Origin: Lamellibrachia satsuma
Taxonomy: Eukaryota > Annelida > Polychaeta > Sabellida > Siboglinidae
Assembly (NCBI GenBank): GCA_033239005.1
Contig: BSQZ01000001.1
Coordinates: 8,517,500-8,581,499, forward strand
Length of the DNA stretch: 64,000 nt
Direction: 5' to 3'
Positions 13,372-25,184 of this stretch are shown here, in pieces. A program made the position numbers and the translations under genes. The notes beneath the pieces are model-generated. The model saw nothing but the letters and a program-made list of their open reading frames with translations, did no database searches and was not told the origin of the DNA. Each line of letters starts with the position of its first letter. The stretch's first letter is position 1.

Positions 13372-14379
13372 TTGTTGGGCATTCATGCTGGCCTGGTTTT
13401 TCTGACGGGCCTTCATGCTGGCCTGGTATGTCTGATGGGCCTTCATGCTTGCCTGGTATGTCTGTTGGTCTGGTATGTTGGTTGGGCCTTCATGTCTGTC
13501 TGGTATGTGTGTTGGGTATTCATGCTGGCATGGTGTGAGCATTGGGCCTTCATGCCTGCCTGGTATACGTGTTGGGGCTTCATGTTGGCCTGGTATGTCT
13601 GTTGGGCCTTCATGCCAGCCTGGTATGTGTTTTGGGCCTTCATGTCGACCTAGTATGTCTGTTGGGCCTTCATGTCGACCTAGTATGTCTGTTGGGCCTT
13701 CATGCTGGCCTGGTATGTCTGTTGGGCCGTCATGCCAGCCTGGTATGTCTGTTGGGCCTTCATGTCGACCTAGTATGTCTGTTGGGCCTTCATGCTGGCC
13801 TGGTATGTCTGTTGGGCCTTCATGCCCGGCCGGGTATGTCTGTTGGGCCTTCATGCTGGCCTGGTATGTCTGTTGGGCCTTCATGCCGACCTAGTATGTC
13901 TGTTGGGCCTTCATGCTGGCCGGGTATGTCTGTTGGGCCTTCATGCCGGCTGGGTATGTCTGTTGGCCCTTCACGTCGGCCTGGTATGTCTGTTGGGCCT
14001 TCATGCTGGCCTGGTATGTGTGTTGGGCCTTCATGTCGTCCTGTTATGTCTGTTGGTCCTTCATGCTGGGCTGGTATGTCTGTTGGTCCTTCATGTCGTC
14101 CTGTTATGTCTGTTGAGCCTTCATGTCAGCCTGGTATGTCTGTTGGTCCTTCATGCTGGTCTGATATGTCTGTTGGTCCTTCATGTCGGCCTGGTATGTC
14201 TGTTGGTCCTTCATGTCGGCCTGGTATGTCTGTTGGTCCTTCATGTCGGCCTGGTATGTCTGTTGGTCCTTCATGCTGGGCTGGTATGTCTGTTGGTCCT
14301 TCATGTCGGCCTGGTATGTCTGTTGGTCCTTCATGTCGGCCTGGTATGTCTGTTGGTCCTTCATGTCGGCCTGGTATGT
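13372..14379. repeat. 30-bp minisatellite, about 33 copies
   Basis: Tandem units of 30 bp contain CTTCATGTCGGCCTGGTATG followed by TCTGTTGG. The first third is more divergent. The last third (14161-14379) is nearly homogeneous and uses TTGGTCC in place of TTGGGCC, so variants are spatially sorted. Because 30 is a multiple of three, several frames on both strands stay open across the array. None has independent evidence of being a gene. Confidence 0.97.
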
Positions 14380-16126
14380 AAAATGCAATGACGTAACTAA
14401 TGTTGTGATTTTACTAGATATAAATAATGAATTGTGTTCATTGTGCATAATTTGTTGTACATTAATTCAGTTGTAATATTGGATACACTATAATTATTAT
14501 CTTTATTACTGTAGTTTGTAGTTGTTTGCCTGCGATTACTTGTGTGTAGATATGACTCGGCCAGTGGGAGCTGTGGAAAGTAACTCTTGTTTAGGCTTCG
14601 CCAAGTTCCTGCTTGGGTTTAATTTTGTATGAATATGATTTGAAACAGGTTCAGTAATGTGGTTGGTGTTGTCAGCAAAGTGGCATACTGCATTACACAG
14701 ACCCCATAATAATAAAAAAATATATTCGTATTTATTATCTTTATATTATGTATAGTGAGATTACTGGTACAGTTAATATTACCACAAAGCTGTAGTTATG
14801 TATTGAGATGTGTAACTGATGAGACCATCCACCTCCACACTTGTAAATATGACAGCTTCTAGTGCCCAGTGAAGTCTTCTGCTGCTCTTTATCATTCCAC
14901 ACTTATTGAATGAATGAATTACACAGTGGAACTGACATTTCTTATTTCACAAGTTGTTTTCTAGTGCATCCTTTTATTGGCCGATTGGCATCCTCTCTAA
15001 ATGAGTCATGTGTTGACATTGTGTTGCCTGTTTGCAAAATAGTACAAAACCCACATTTTGTTTCTGGATAGTTGCAGCAATAACATTTCCAGTTACTGTG
15101 TGTCATAGTACTCTGGGTTGTATGTAACACGTATTTGATAAAAGATAAATGTTGATTAAAAAAACATTGCTATGTAGGTGTATGAATGACGAATGTATAT
15201 GTGTGTTTTGATGTGTGTTTGTGAAGTGAACATGTACGAGTTAGTCGCTAGTTCCTGCAGCAGTTTGTTCTGTAGTTTATACTGTAACAGTAGTTTATCT
15301 GTTTTGTTTTTGTTTGTGAAACTTCCAAACAAACCTGCCACTAAATTATCACTGGAGAATCGTGGTTTGTTTCTGTGAAATATGGTGTTTGGTGTCTTGA
15401 GAATGTGCTCAGTGGTAATGTTGAGGCAGAAATTCTAGAATCACTTGCAATTAATGAAACAATTATTCAGGTTCATGATACAATAGTTTACTATTTTTGC
15501 TACAGAGATATAGAGATCACAATGACAACGATCTTTATTATAATTCAGTTGACAAAGTATTGTGTTGTCTATTAACATTTTGTTTGTGATAGCGATTTGT
15601 TTGCCGAAGCGATGTATGACATTGAAATGGTTTTGGTGTTTGCCAATACACAAGGCAAAAATAAAATACATGTGAACAAATAATCAATGTTTTGTTGTCA
15701 AATATTTGTTGGAGAAATTAAAACAGCAGCAGTTTCAGTATATTACCATGTAAATAATTATACACTACATAATTATCACACACATAATATAAAGCATTCA
15801 ATCAGTGTATGGCACTAATTTAAATAAGTAAAAACCTTTTGGTATTCAGTAGTTTGTTCCAAGAACGTGTCGGTAATCACCTTCAACATACAAGGCTTGA
15901 GGAGAACATTTCCAGCGTGGCCTTGGATATAGTCCGCAATCTTGTGCAACGTAAACAATGTTTCAAGATGCACCTGGTAAGTGTGTTGATCTGTGGAATT
16001 GTTGGTATCCTGTGGCTATTGGTATCCTGGTATCGATGTTGCTACGCAGCAGAGCTTGTGCCTCTCTCTCCCCCAGGTTCCACTGCTGAGCCACTGCCTC
16101 CTGCAACCACAGCACAATATTCACCT
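14380..16126. other. Intergenic AT-rich sequence
   Basis: No gene recognised. An open stretch at 15839-15975 ends in a good donor-like GTAAGT but has no recognisable homology. Everything else is short AT-rich ORFs. Confidence 0.5.
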
Positions 16127-17115
16127 ATTTTAGTTATGAAGAACACCTAAAAGAATGTGTTAGGTTAAGAGGCTAAGAGAAGACACGGCAGGTGAAATGG
16201 CATTTTTTGCTCAAATGTGTTTCCACCATATTCTGATAACTTTGTATGTTTACTCTCCATAAAGTTCACTTTTATAACAATTACACACAGGGTTGTACCT
16301 CTAAATCGCTTTCTTTCATGGATAAAGCTTATCTCTTTCATGTAATAAATGCCGGTTTTCAGTTTTTGACAGGCGTTTTCTAAAAACCATGTTTTTTACA
16401 TATGGAAGAAGGATATCTCTAGAAGTAATTATGCTAGCCAAATAAGGTTTTGAGTGTTGTATTCAGATTATTCCTCTCTACACAGCTGGCAGAACACATA
16501 ATCAAAAGTTTTAAAGTTACGTAAGTATTTGTTGCCAGCTGTGTAATAGTGTGTATACCGAACATGGTTCTGCAAGAAATATAATACCTTTGTTTTAAAA
16601 AATGGCATTGATTCTCAACTTGCCAATATTTGTTCAAAATGGCAGCCATTTTGTTTGTTACCATGGAAATGGGGGTCTGGCAGAAAAGTTCAATATATTT
16701 TTTACTCGGTAAAACCCATTTTACAGTTTGGGCAGAGAATGCAAATTAAGACAAAATCCTATCGATCTGCTGTGTCTCACCTTAAAGGGAGATCAAACTG
16801 AAGTTTTTAAGATATTGAATAGGTATGAAAATATTGATAAAAATATTTGTTCTCACTTATGAAAGATAGTAGAACTAGAGGACTTGAAGTAACGTTAGTG
16901 AAGGATCCGTGTCGACTGGATATCAGACTACCCCTTCCCACACAGAACAATAGATTGTGTAAATTCTAGCAGCATGAATATGTTTAAAAAACAAAATTTA
17001 CAAATATCTCAGAAGAGTGGGTTACACACAGATGAAAAATTGTTGGACCCTTGATAAGACAATGACTTCCTTGTCCACTTGTCATTTGGGCCTTTTGCCT
17101 TGGATGGCAATCTTG
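16127..17115 (+). mobile_element. LINE (non-LTR retrotransposon) 3' end, copy 1, interrupted
   Basis: A short piece at 16127-16180 (TTATGAAGAACACCTAAAAG, also at 31275) is followed, after about 600 bp of unrelated AT-rich DNA, by 16785-17115. The second piece matches the other copies at 25235, 31330 and 45430 through the reverse transcriptase tail and 3' untranslated end (TGTTGGACCCTTGATAAG, then GGATGGCAATCTTGTT). Frameshifts and stops show it is dead. Confidence 0.75.
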
Positions 17116-17116
17116 T

Positions 17117-17293
17117 TCAAAGCGTGTTTATTCTCAACACGCACAGAGCCACAGACACAGCCTCTGGCTCATGCATGCACGGTTGTGGACCTGCCAGGGG
17201 CTCGGGGTCTGCATAACACTCCCCAATATCACTATCCACATCTTCTAAATACGAAATAGTGTCATCACATGAAGAATGAGATGAATCCGACAT
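17117..17293 (-). pseudogene. Short acidic ORF, possible 5' exon remnant
   Basis: A minus-strand ATG at 17291-17293 opens a short acidic frame that begins MSDSSHSSCDDTISYLEDVD and continues with QPCMHEPEA. An acidic start followed by a P-x-x-F/H-E-P motif faintly resembles the P2X7-like protein family that is expanded in some invertebrates, but this is weak. The frame ends exactly where LINE copy 1 begins, so it may be a gene start truncated by that insertion. A perfect CRE palindrome lies about 30 bp upstream. Confidence 0.25.
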
Positions 17294-17318
17294 TGTGTTG
17301 CGAGACTGGCCTTCCTTT

Positions 17319-17332
17319 TGTGACGTCACAAA
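17319..17332. promoter_or_regulatory. CRE-type palindrome
   Basis: TTGTGACGTCACAA is a perfect 14-bp palindrome containing the full CREB/ATF site TGACGTCA. It lies about 27 bp upstream of the minus-strand ATG at 17293. Function is inferred from the sequence only. Confidence 0.4.
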
Positions 17333-17743
17333 TACCGTCCGCAGTCGCTAGTTGTCATTACAAACTGGTACATTTTGTGTGCACAAAACATGATCAAATA
17401 AGCTTTTTTAACCGAGGGAATTAAAAAATTATTTGAATAGCAGTAAATTATTTTTAGAGTATGGACAATGCAGTTTGGAAAGATAATAAAAAACTTGTTC
17501 TTGAAGCAAAGACAGTTAACAATATTTAATATACATGTTCTTAGAATGCCGCCAACAAGAACACCAAAGTAGTTAAAGGAAACCATCTAGATAAAGGAAA
17601 AGAGAATGCACAAAAGAAACTTACTGACAAACCAGAAAAATAAAACATTCTTTCTCAGGAGATGTGGAGGTGATGCAGGAATGTGTTTTAGCGTATGTGT
17701 CAGTTTATTGGACCAAGTGAGAGTTGGATATGTGCTTTACCTG

Positions 17744-18812
17744 CAGGGCTGTGGTGAATTCAAAAATGAATTGGAATTATTCAATTCAATCCTGAATTTG
17801 AATTAAAAGATTTTGAGCAAGTTCAATTGGAAGAAAGTGAATTGAACCTCATTTTCTAGTGCTGGTGCAATTTGGTTTTATTTCCAATGTAATCCTCAAT
17901 CCAACCCTACAATTATATATGAACTCAAAGTCTTTGTAGCAGCTAAACATACATTTGTATACCATTTTAAGATCTGAGGTGAGAACATTTGTCCAAATTT
18001 GAATAAAGGGTCTGCCATGTGGCTATTAGAAAAAAGTACTCAGAAGTTCTGCTCAAATCAAACTATGGTGGGGTGTGATGAGCTTTCATTAATTCAATAT
18101 AGGTTGTAGCTCCTGCTGTAAGATAACATTTATTGCCTGCCTGCACATATATGAAACAATGTCCTTTGTACGTGCTAGGAATGTTTGAAGCCATAGCCAC
18201 CCCAATGGGGCATCCCAGCAATTAGTAATTGGCTTGCTACACTTGAATTGTTTCACCGAGCAGGTATTTCTGAAACCATAAAATGATCAGCCTACTGGTC
18301 TTTTCGTGTTGCTTAAATAATGGCTCAGCCATAGTCTGTACATTGTTTACAATTACTAGCAGTTGGAATGCAAACAAACCTGATATTTTGTAAATTTGCA
18401 ACGACAGATGTAATAGAAAAGTAATACACTATTATCTATTACTTTAGGATCTATTACTATTACTTTTGAAAAAAGTCACTACTACCACACAGCAGTGACC
18501 ACAGCTTGAAAATATTCTAGCCACATTTATATCTGGCTAACATAGAGTTCCGAGCTAAAATGAAAGAAGTTCCTTTATTACAGAAAAAAATGCCTATTAC
18601 ATATTACTATTATCCCATGCGTTTGCTTTGGAAAAACCCCCATAGAACTAATTCGGAATTTGAATTGAATTGGATTTGAATTGGAATTGAAAGATTTGAG
18701 CTGGACTTTGAAAAAAATTTATTGAAAAAGAAATTAATTAAACTGGAATTTATTAAATTGAATTGAAAGGAATTTGAATTGAAACTGATTAAATGGAATT
18801 GACCCAACCCTG
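17744..18812. mobile_element. hAT-type non-autonomous transposon with 8-bp target duplication
   Basis: The left end is CAGGGCTGTGGTGAATTC and the right end, read inverted, is CAGGGTTGGGTCAATTCC. A perfect 8-bp duplication TTTACCTG flanks the element (17736-17743 and 18813-18820), as expected for hAT elements. Subterminal regions at both ends are rich in AATTGAATT repeats. No transposase is encoded. The right end lies inside or just after the last visible TMEM141 exon. Confidence 0.9.
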
Positions 18813-20843
18813 TTTACCTGTAAATACGTTGTTTTTAAAGGTAGATTTGCTGCAACAGTAACCAAGTGACTCACGTTCCAAGTCATGCAGTGGTGAGTGG
18901 CGCTCTTCCAGGGCGAGCCACATCTTCTGGCAGTTTGTAGTCTTCCGTCGCGTCACGAGATAGCTAACAAGGGCACCACCAAATACGGGGGCAAATAACT
19001 TGGCATTCTGGTTGATTGGAGCAAAGCGTTTTATTACCTCTTGGCCGACATATATCGTTGCACCACCTAATAAAACAAAACAGGAAACTAAATAAATATC
19101 TCCATATACTGAGTGAGTATCAAGTCTCTATGAAATATTTTTGTTATGTTTTATACATCATGAGTAGGAACCCTTTATACTAGTATTATTAATTTATAAA
19201 TCAGCAGCCTTCACATTTCCTTCCATTTTTTGTAAGATGTTCCATGAAAATGTTGCCGACAAATTTATTGAGTGTTATGAACACAGAGAAACACCAGAAA
19301 GTAAAACACTCACCTAATGCATGAAAGGATTAAGTGATTACAACATGAAAGACATTACTTCCTGCCTCTTAGTTTGATGTACAGTGTCACACATGACAAA
19401 TATCTCCTTCTTTTAAATTCTTTTGACCAGTCCATGTGATTCACAGCACCTTGTTGGAAAAATGTAAGTTCTAGTAATATGCTATGCATGTTATACTAGC
19501 AAACAGTAATTTGTGACTTCTGTATTGTTCCATCCTCGCCATGAGGGGCTTCTGACTACATCAGCACCCCTGGCATATCGACCAGTTGAAACACTGATTT
19601 TTCAGTTGCTGTGTAACAGTAAACAAATAATATTCCTCGCTCATATTTACGGGGCTCTAAGTGCCTCTCAAACAGGAACTTAACTTTAATTGGTAGTGGA
19701 CCCATTGTCGCTGGTCGGACAGGTAATGATGGGCGTTGCGTGGGAACAGTCTTTGAAGTTTGGGCACGGGCGTGTCTAGTTCCCAGAAACACGTCGACCA
19801 AGACATCAAGTAGGATAAACTGACATTTCATTTCAACAGGTCTGCCAGGGGTACTGAAGCATTACTACCACCCCTTGCTAGCAAGGACGAATTGCTCTAT
19901 ATTTGACAAGTGTTTACTCACCAGAAACAAATCCCATCATTCCATAAACGAAAGCTTCCGACTGACATTTTGTGTATGTCTTGTAGTGCTGCAAAAATAT
20001 ACAAATAATCAAACCAGGAAACCCAAACATGTTTGTCTCTTGGACTTAAGACATTAGCCAATTTCAAGCTGTAATAAAAAAGTTTTTGTAAAGTGTTGAT
20101 AAGCTAGAGTTCTAATTAATTATATATTTCAAATGTCCAGGATATGTGACACATGAGCTGAGGTTCTACCATAGTAAACGGCAGAATAAAGTCTAGCATA
20201 GTACTAAGAATCTAGTCAAGTAAAGCAAAAGGGCAGGATAAGTTCTAAGAATCTAGCCAAGTAAAGCAAAAGGGCAGGATAAGTACTAAGAATCTAATCA
20301 AGTAAAGCAAAAGGGCAGGATAAGTTCTAAGAATCTAGCCAAGTAAAGGGCAGGATAAGTTATAGCCCAGTAAAGAGCACGATCAGTTCTAGACATGAAC
20401 AGCTCAACAAAAACGTAAAGCCCCTAAAGTTTAGCCGGCCCTTGGCTTAGGCTTAGACTTAGTCTTAGTGTACCAAAGTAAAGCCTGCTAAAGGACAGGG
20501 TACGTTCTAGATAAGTTTTAGCTTATGCTAGTACAACTTATAGTAAAGGGCAGACTCAGTAATGACACGATTCACTAGTGAGTACTGTCGTACTGACACA
20601 AGTATTATTGTATATTACGAAGCCTATATTATACGAAAGCCATAACGATAACCGAACTGTTGGGCTGATTCCGAGACCGAGTCCTGGCAATATCATGAAT
20701 ATGACTTGGCTGATATTGATAATAAATTTGAATTTCTACGGTCTAACTCTACCTCTGCAAACATAATATATTGACCATTGGTTTTACTGTACCTTCAAAT
20801 GAGGCGCATTCTCTTCGGCATATTTGACATGGCTCAAACCCAT
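18789..20843 (-). CDS. TMEM141: TMEM141 family small membrane protein
   Basis: Three exons on the minus strand: 20793-20843 (ATG at 20841-20843), 19922-19988, and an exon starting at 19066. Phases join correctly. Conserved features against vertebrate TMEM141 are MGLSHV near the start, the YTKCQSEAFVYGM block (like EYAACQSHAFMKG), and the second hydrophobic segment followed by ALVSYLVTRRKTTNCQKMWL (like [20 protein letters not shown]). Two membrane segments are expected. The function of the family is poorly known. The C terminus is uncertain. Read straight through, the frame stops at 18789-18791 inside the hAT element, giving 131 residues against about 108 in human. A strong donor (GTGAGT, 18874 down to 18869) would end exon 3 at 18875 and require one more short exon I cannot find. 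Confidence 0.85.
20190..20385. repeat. 41-bp tandem repeat in TMEM141 intron 1
   Basis: About four and a half copies of a 41-bp unit starting TAAAGCAAAAGGGCAGGATA, at 20221, 20262, 20303 and 20344 with a decayed flank on each side. Confidence 0.85.
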
Positions 20844-21013
20844 TGTTATGACACTTTTAAGTTGTTACTCTAAACGAGACGTGACATTTGTAAACAAAGT
20901 TCCTTTGGACATTCGGCTTGGGCTGACATTCTCGATTGAAGTGCCCAACACTTGTGCTCTTGTGGTGGATATTAACGTCGAAAAATCCGTACTTGATCGA
21001 TTTTGCACACCGT

Positions 21014-21172
21014 GAATTAGGTTCGTTGATGTTTAGTTTAAATCTGTAGTGTATTAACAGTTTGAATTAATAAGACAGTTGGCTTAATAAAAGAGTGTTT
21101 GGTAGCATCATCGAAATATTTTTTTTATCGTTACATCGGGTAACTTACGAAAGTGAGAATAGCCTTATACAT
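21014..21172. repeat. Dispersed repeat family, copy 2
   Basis: It starts TTAGGTTCGTTGATGTTTAG and includes ACTTACGAAAGTGAGAATAG. Both blocks are shared, in the same order, with 7919-8050, and the second also with 45900. It lies about 170 bp upstream of the TMEM141 start codon. Confidence 0.5.
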
Positions 21173-21184
21173 GTTATTATACAG

Positions 21185-21785
21185 ATTTAACAAGATTTAA
21201 CAAGACTGCCATCCCAAACAACAAGTTCCAGATGGCACGTAGACAAGGAAGCCATTGGCTTATCTAGAGTCCAAACATTTTCACATCTATTTGTAGCCCG
21301 CCTCTATCAGATATATGTCAATTCTATTTTTATTAAACATATTCACACTACTAGCATTAACCCAATCATTTGGCTGTTTGTTCCATTCATTTATCACCCT
21401 CTGTGAGAAAAAGAGCTTTCTCATGTCCAACCTACACTGATCCTTAACTAATGCTGCTTTGCGTCCTCTGGTTCTACTGCCTTCTTTAAGTTTGAAGAAC
21501 ATATTCCTATCAACATCCTCATAACCGTTCACTATTTTGAACACTTCTATTTGGTCTCCTCTTAGTCTCCTAGTGTTGTCAAACCACATTGTAATAAGCG
21601 GATTTCGTAACTAAGGTCTCTAGAACCGGACCACTTTTTTTGTTCGACATCCATAATTATTCTACGCGTGTCGTACCATACACCTGACAAGCGCCGAACA
21701 CTTACATGCGGCTGGGTCTGTTCTGTTTGCAAATGGCCCGAAGTAATTCTGTTAAGAGGAGCCCAATGTATTACATAATACATTT
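21185..21785 (-). mobile_element. LINE 3' end, copy 2 (longest of the family here)
   Basis: The minus-strand frame 21287-21589 encodes the end of a non-LTR reverse transcriptase, with [38 protein letters not shown] and FSQRVINEWNKQP. This is the usual C-terminal block of CR1/L2/Rex-like elements. The upstream frame 21562-21783 continues the ORF after a frameshift. The 3' tail reads toward lower coordinates and ends near CATCCCAAACAACAAG. It is 5' truncated and dead. I did not assign a clade. Confidence 0.88.
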
Positions 21786-21905
21786 AACCAGAGTACCTGA
21801 TACATTTTATTATTTGGACTCGATTGAATATTTATAATTGTATTTGTAAATATAAATGTATATGTTCATGGTTAATTTGATCAAATGTCCAACTGTACTA
21901 ATTGT

Positions 21906-22075
21906 CATGCCCGTCCTCTTCGGGGGGGGGGGGGGTTCGGGGATTCGTTCGAACCCCCTATTTAAGAGAATAAGAATTGTGTTTAACTGTAACATTTTCA
22001 GAAATCGTCCCAGAAATCCCCGGCTGATTGTATACGCTCGAACCCCATTTTTAAAAACTCAGAGAACGGGCCTGG
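21906..22075. mobile_element. Small MITE-like element, copy 1
   Basis: Ends are TCATGCCCGTCCTCT and, inverted, CAGGCCCGTTCTCT, about 170 bp apart. The interior holds a run of 15 or so G (21921-21935) and GTTCGAACCCCC motifs. It is matched by a second copy at 25639-25761. Confidence 0.65.
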
Positions 22076-22171
22076 TTGGATTGCGTATAATTTTTGCATC
22101 AATCGGTTGCACAGACGTGTTGTGTTTATTAAATTACACACAATTGTATTGTTGTGTTTGCTAAATTATAC

Positions 22172-22275
22172 ACAATTGTATTCATGGTGTATCTTGAGTA
22201 ACCATTATATATGGTGTATCTGGTATAACCATTATACATGGTGTATCTGGTATCTGGTATAACCATTATATATTT
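22172..22275. repeat. Short tandem repeat
   Basis: Three to four imperfect copies of a unit of about 27 bp containing ATGGTGTATCTGGTATAACC. Confidence 0.7.
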
Positions 22276-22780
22276 CTTAAAATACTTTGCATTACATTGT
22301 GCATGCTGTGGAGTGTGTCTTCACACCATGTTTTCCATGTTTGTACTGTTGAGTGATACTGTATTACTAACACATTCTGTTAACATTTGCCTGTTTGCAA
22401 GTATTTATTTAGGTTTAGAAATAAGAACACAATAAAGAACTATAGACGACTGGCGCCATCATGTTGTTTGTATAATTGTGTTACGCCACACAAGCATAGG
22501 AAGCATTCCTTACGGTTTTATGCATTTTATACCTTAATGCATACGTTGATGACATTTCTTTTTACAACACACTGCGTAGAGATCGCTGTACGACACAAAT
22601 AGATCGAAAAATAAATCTTCACTTCTAAATTAATATAATGTTTTTCATCGGGTAATTGAATGTTCTGTTTTCTACAACTTCTGACAAACTATTCTCAAAT
22701 GTACTGCAACAATAAAGATTATGCTTCGTAAAGATTAAAACATTCTATTATTAATTTATACGTACTTTGAGATCGAATAA

Positions 22781-23110
22781 ATGACAGTGTTGGGGCATTT
22801 CAATATTACAAAAACCTCGAACTACCTGCACAACAATTATGAAAATCGTTCTGCTTTGAAATTATATTTAGGTGACCTGATGGAAATTTCAAGAAAGGAT
22901 ATAAACTTCTGTAAGGCAGCAGCACGGAGGACTTTCAAGATGCTTTCGAGTGATCTGGTAGTCAACAGTTGCACCCCGTACGAAGCTGAAAGAACGTATT
23001 TTCAAACCAACAGTACAGTTTGTGCTGCTGTTGCTAGCGAGCAGATCAACCGAACAAATCAACAGATCCACTGCGCAACACAGGCAATAGCAATTACATG
23101 CAAAAGTTAA
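22781..23110 (+). CDS. Unrecognised 109-residue ORF (doubtful)
   Basis: An ATG frame of 109 residues beginning MTVLGHFNITKTSNYLHNNY, with no domain, signal peptide or membrane segment that I recognise. The surrounding DNA is AT-rich. It may be chance or one exon of an unknown gene. The opposite strand is also open for 60 codons, which lowers its weight. Confidence 0.15.
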   Translation: MTVLGHFNITKTSNYLHNNYENRSALKLYLGDLMEISRKDINFCKAAARRTFKMLSSDLVVNSCTPYEAERTYFQTNSTVCAAVASEQINRTNQQIHCATQAIAITCKS

Positions 23111-23144
23111 AATAATCGATTACACTGTATGTAATCACATATCT

Positions 23145-23396
23145 TTATGGCCGTTGCCCAAACAAGTCAAATGGTGCCACTCCAGCAAGAATCACAAGCA
23201 GCAAATATATTCCCGACCCGAGAGAGTTGTCAGCGTCTCGTTCGTATATGGGACACGTCCACTGCGTGTCCGCTATCTTCGTCTTCACGGCGTCCACAAC
23301 AAGTGAAGTGGTGACGAATTTCTTCACCCTGTATATGTCGACGTGGTTATTTGTTATTCTCGCGTGAATACGCTCTGTACGCACTTCTACGTCACT
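23145..23396 (-). other. Unrecognised open segment, possible exon
   Basis: A minus-strand open frame of about 80 codons without an ATG, more GC-rich than its surroundings, ending in a hydrophobic stretch (GSGIYLLLVILAGVAPFDLF) and a stop. The hydrophobic segment suggests a membrane anchor. I do not recognise the family. It could be the terminal exon of an unidentified gene or chance. Confidence 0.2.
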
Positions 23397-23689
23397 TCCT
23401 CAAACAGTTTACCGCTCAAAACAGCGTCAACGCTGTCTCCCACCAGCCAGTTTGTGGTAACTGAAACATGATAACATTCAGAAGATTAGACAAGATAGCC
23501 CAAGTAGATCATTGTCCAGTCTACCTATTTATTGATGATAGTAGCGGGACAAGCATCGAGGTGAGAGACATGGTCAAGTTTCTCAGTTGAGAGTTTGCAG
23601 TGGGAAAACGTCATTCTGTTAAGAACTAAAATAAAAAACATATTATGCATCCGTAGCAGCAAATATGCCAAACACAATACAACATAAAC

Positions 23690-24075
23690 TTTCCAGCTCC
23701 AACATGATCATGCGCCTCGTCAACAATTTAATCGTGCACCTCGTCACCGACATAATCGTACGCCTCATCATCGACGTGATCGTGCGCTTCATCAACAACT
23801 TGATTGTACGTCTCGTCTCCGACTTCGTCGTGTGATTCGTTGCTGACTTGATCGTGCGTCTCGTCCCCGATTTGATCGAGCGCGTCGTCGCTAACCTCAC
23901 CGTGCTGATCGTCACCGACTTCATCGTGCGACTCGTTACCGACTTCATCGTGCGACTCGTCACCGACTTCATCGTGCAACTCGTCTCCGACTTAATTGTG
24001 CGCTTATTCACCAACTCGATCATGCGCCTTGTCCCCAACCTTATCATGCGCTTAATCACCGACTTGATCATGTCG
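23690..24075. repeat. 24-bp minisatellite
   Basis: About 16 imperfect units of 24 bp based on GACTTCATCGTGCGACTCGT plus four bases. On the minus strand one frame reads as an eight-residue acidic repeat (HDEVGDES and variants). Frames remain open because 24 is divisible by three, so a protein is not supported. Confidence 0.9.
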
Positions 24076-25184
24076 GCAACAATTAATTTTTCATAAAATC
24101 ATTCTAAAATGAGACGAGGACAAAATTATGTGAATTGCGGAAGCTGGTTTACGCCCCACCCAGTCCAAATTAAACCCTCTTTGAAAACAGCTCATCGAAA
24201 ATGTAGTTAACATATATACATTTCTTACTAGTCAGCATTACGACTTTTGGCATGTTGTTATCATTACCCCACTAACTATACGTGCGTGTGTAGGATGTTC
24301 ATTTCCACGATGACATGTCTCTGCCCGTCTTTTGTTGCCGTAACTTTGATGTATGCAGGACAAGCTTTCCCGAAGATGAAGACAACCATTTATTTTGGCT
24401 TTCAACAATGAGGTGTGCTTTGCAATGTATTGCACATCAACTCTGAAAACGGGAGAGTCAGTGGAATGTCTAGGAACGTTGATGGGGGGGGTCATGTTTA
24501 GCCATTTTTATCACATATCATCGTTCCGCTATCGAACCCATTGGCACGGTTTGTTGGTGGAGTCAACTGGCGTAAAAGTGCATTATTTTTAAATGTCACA
24601 CATTGTTGAATGTTGAACTTAAACATACATGTATGTACATATAGAATAGATTACAGATCGATGAAGATATACTGGTACTAATTGACCATATTAAACAAAT
24701 CGAAAACAATAACGTGGATTTGAGCGGGAATCATTGCGTTCTTTTGTAAAAAAACAATTCACATAGAGACTGGACAAAAACAAAAGAAGAGATCACTGTG
24801 AAGCGGGTGACGCTTTGCCATTCTGCCAAGCTGGCTCTGGCAATTAGTGGAGCACCTTACATAAATGTGCTATAGACAAAGAATGTGTGCTGAGACGCAC
24901 AAGAAATGCTATCTTGCACACACCCTCCACATAATTGGTCGTGTTACGCTTCTCGGTCATGGTAAGCCCTACAACTTACAACAATTAGCATTAACAGAAG
25001 CACAAAAAGTTCGTGGGATGTGTGTGTTACATAAGACATGCTACGTTCAACAACTTACTGCTGGCTGGTAAACAGGAATAACCCCTTACGAGACGTCTCC
25101 GGTGATTTTGTGATATTAATAATGTTCCCTGGCAATTGAAACAGTGCATTGTTTCTGCTGGAGAAGGTAGATAACGAATCACGA
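24076..25184. other. Intergenic sequence
   Basis: 24105-24160 resembles the right part of the dispersed repeat at 8283-8360. The rest shows nothing that I recognise. Confidence 0.4.

Noticed and set aside
13366..14391. Several long ORFs with ten-residue repeats on both strands
   Set aside because: They are translations of a 30-bp tandem repeat that is open in several frames at once, with no start context or homology.
15839..16150. 103-codon ORF ending near a donor-like site
   Set aside because: No recognisable domain; its end overlaps the LINE fragment, so it is not supported as a gene.
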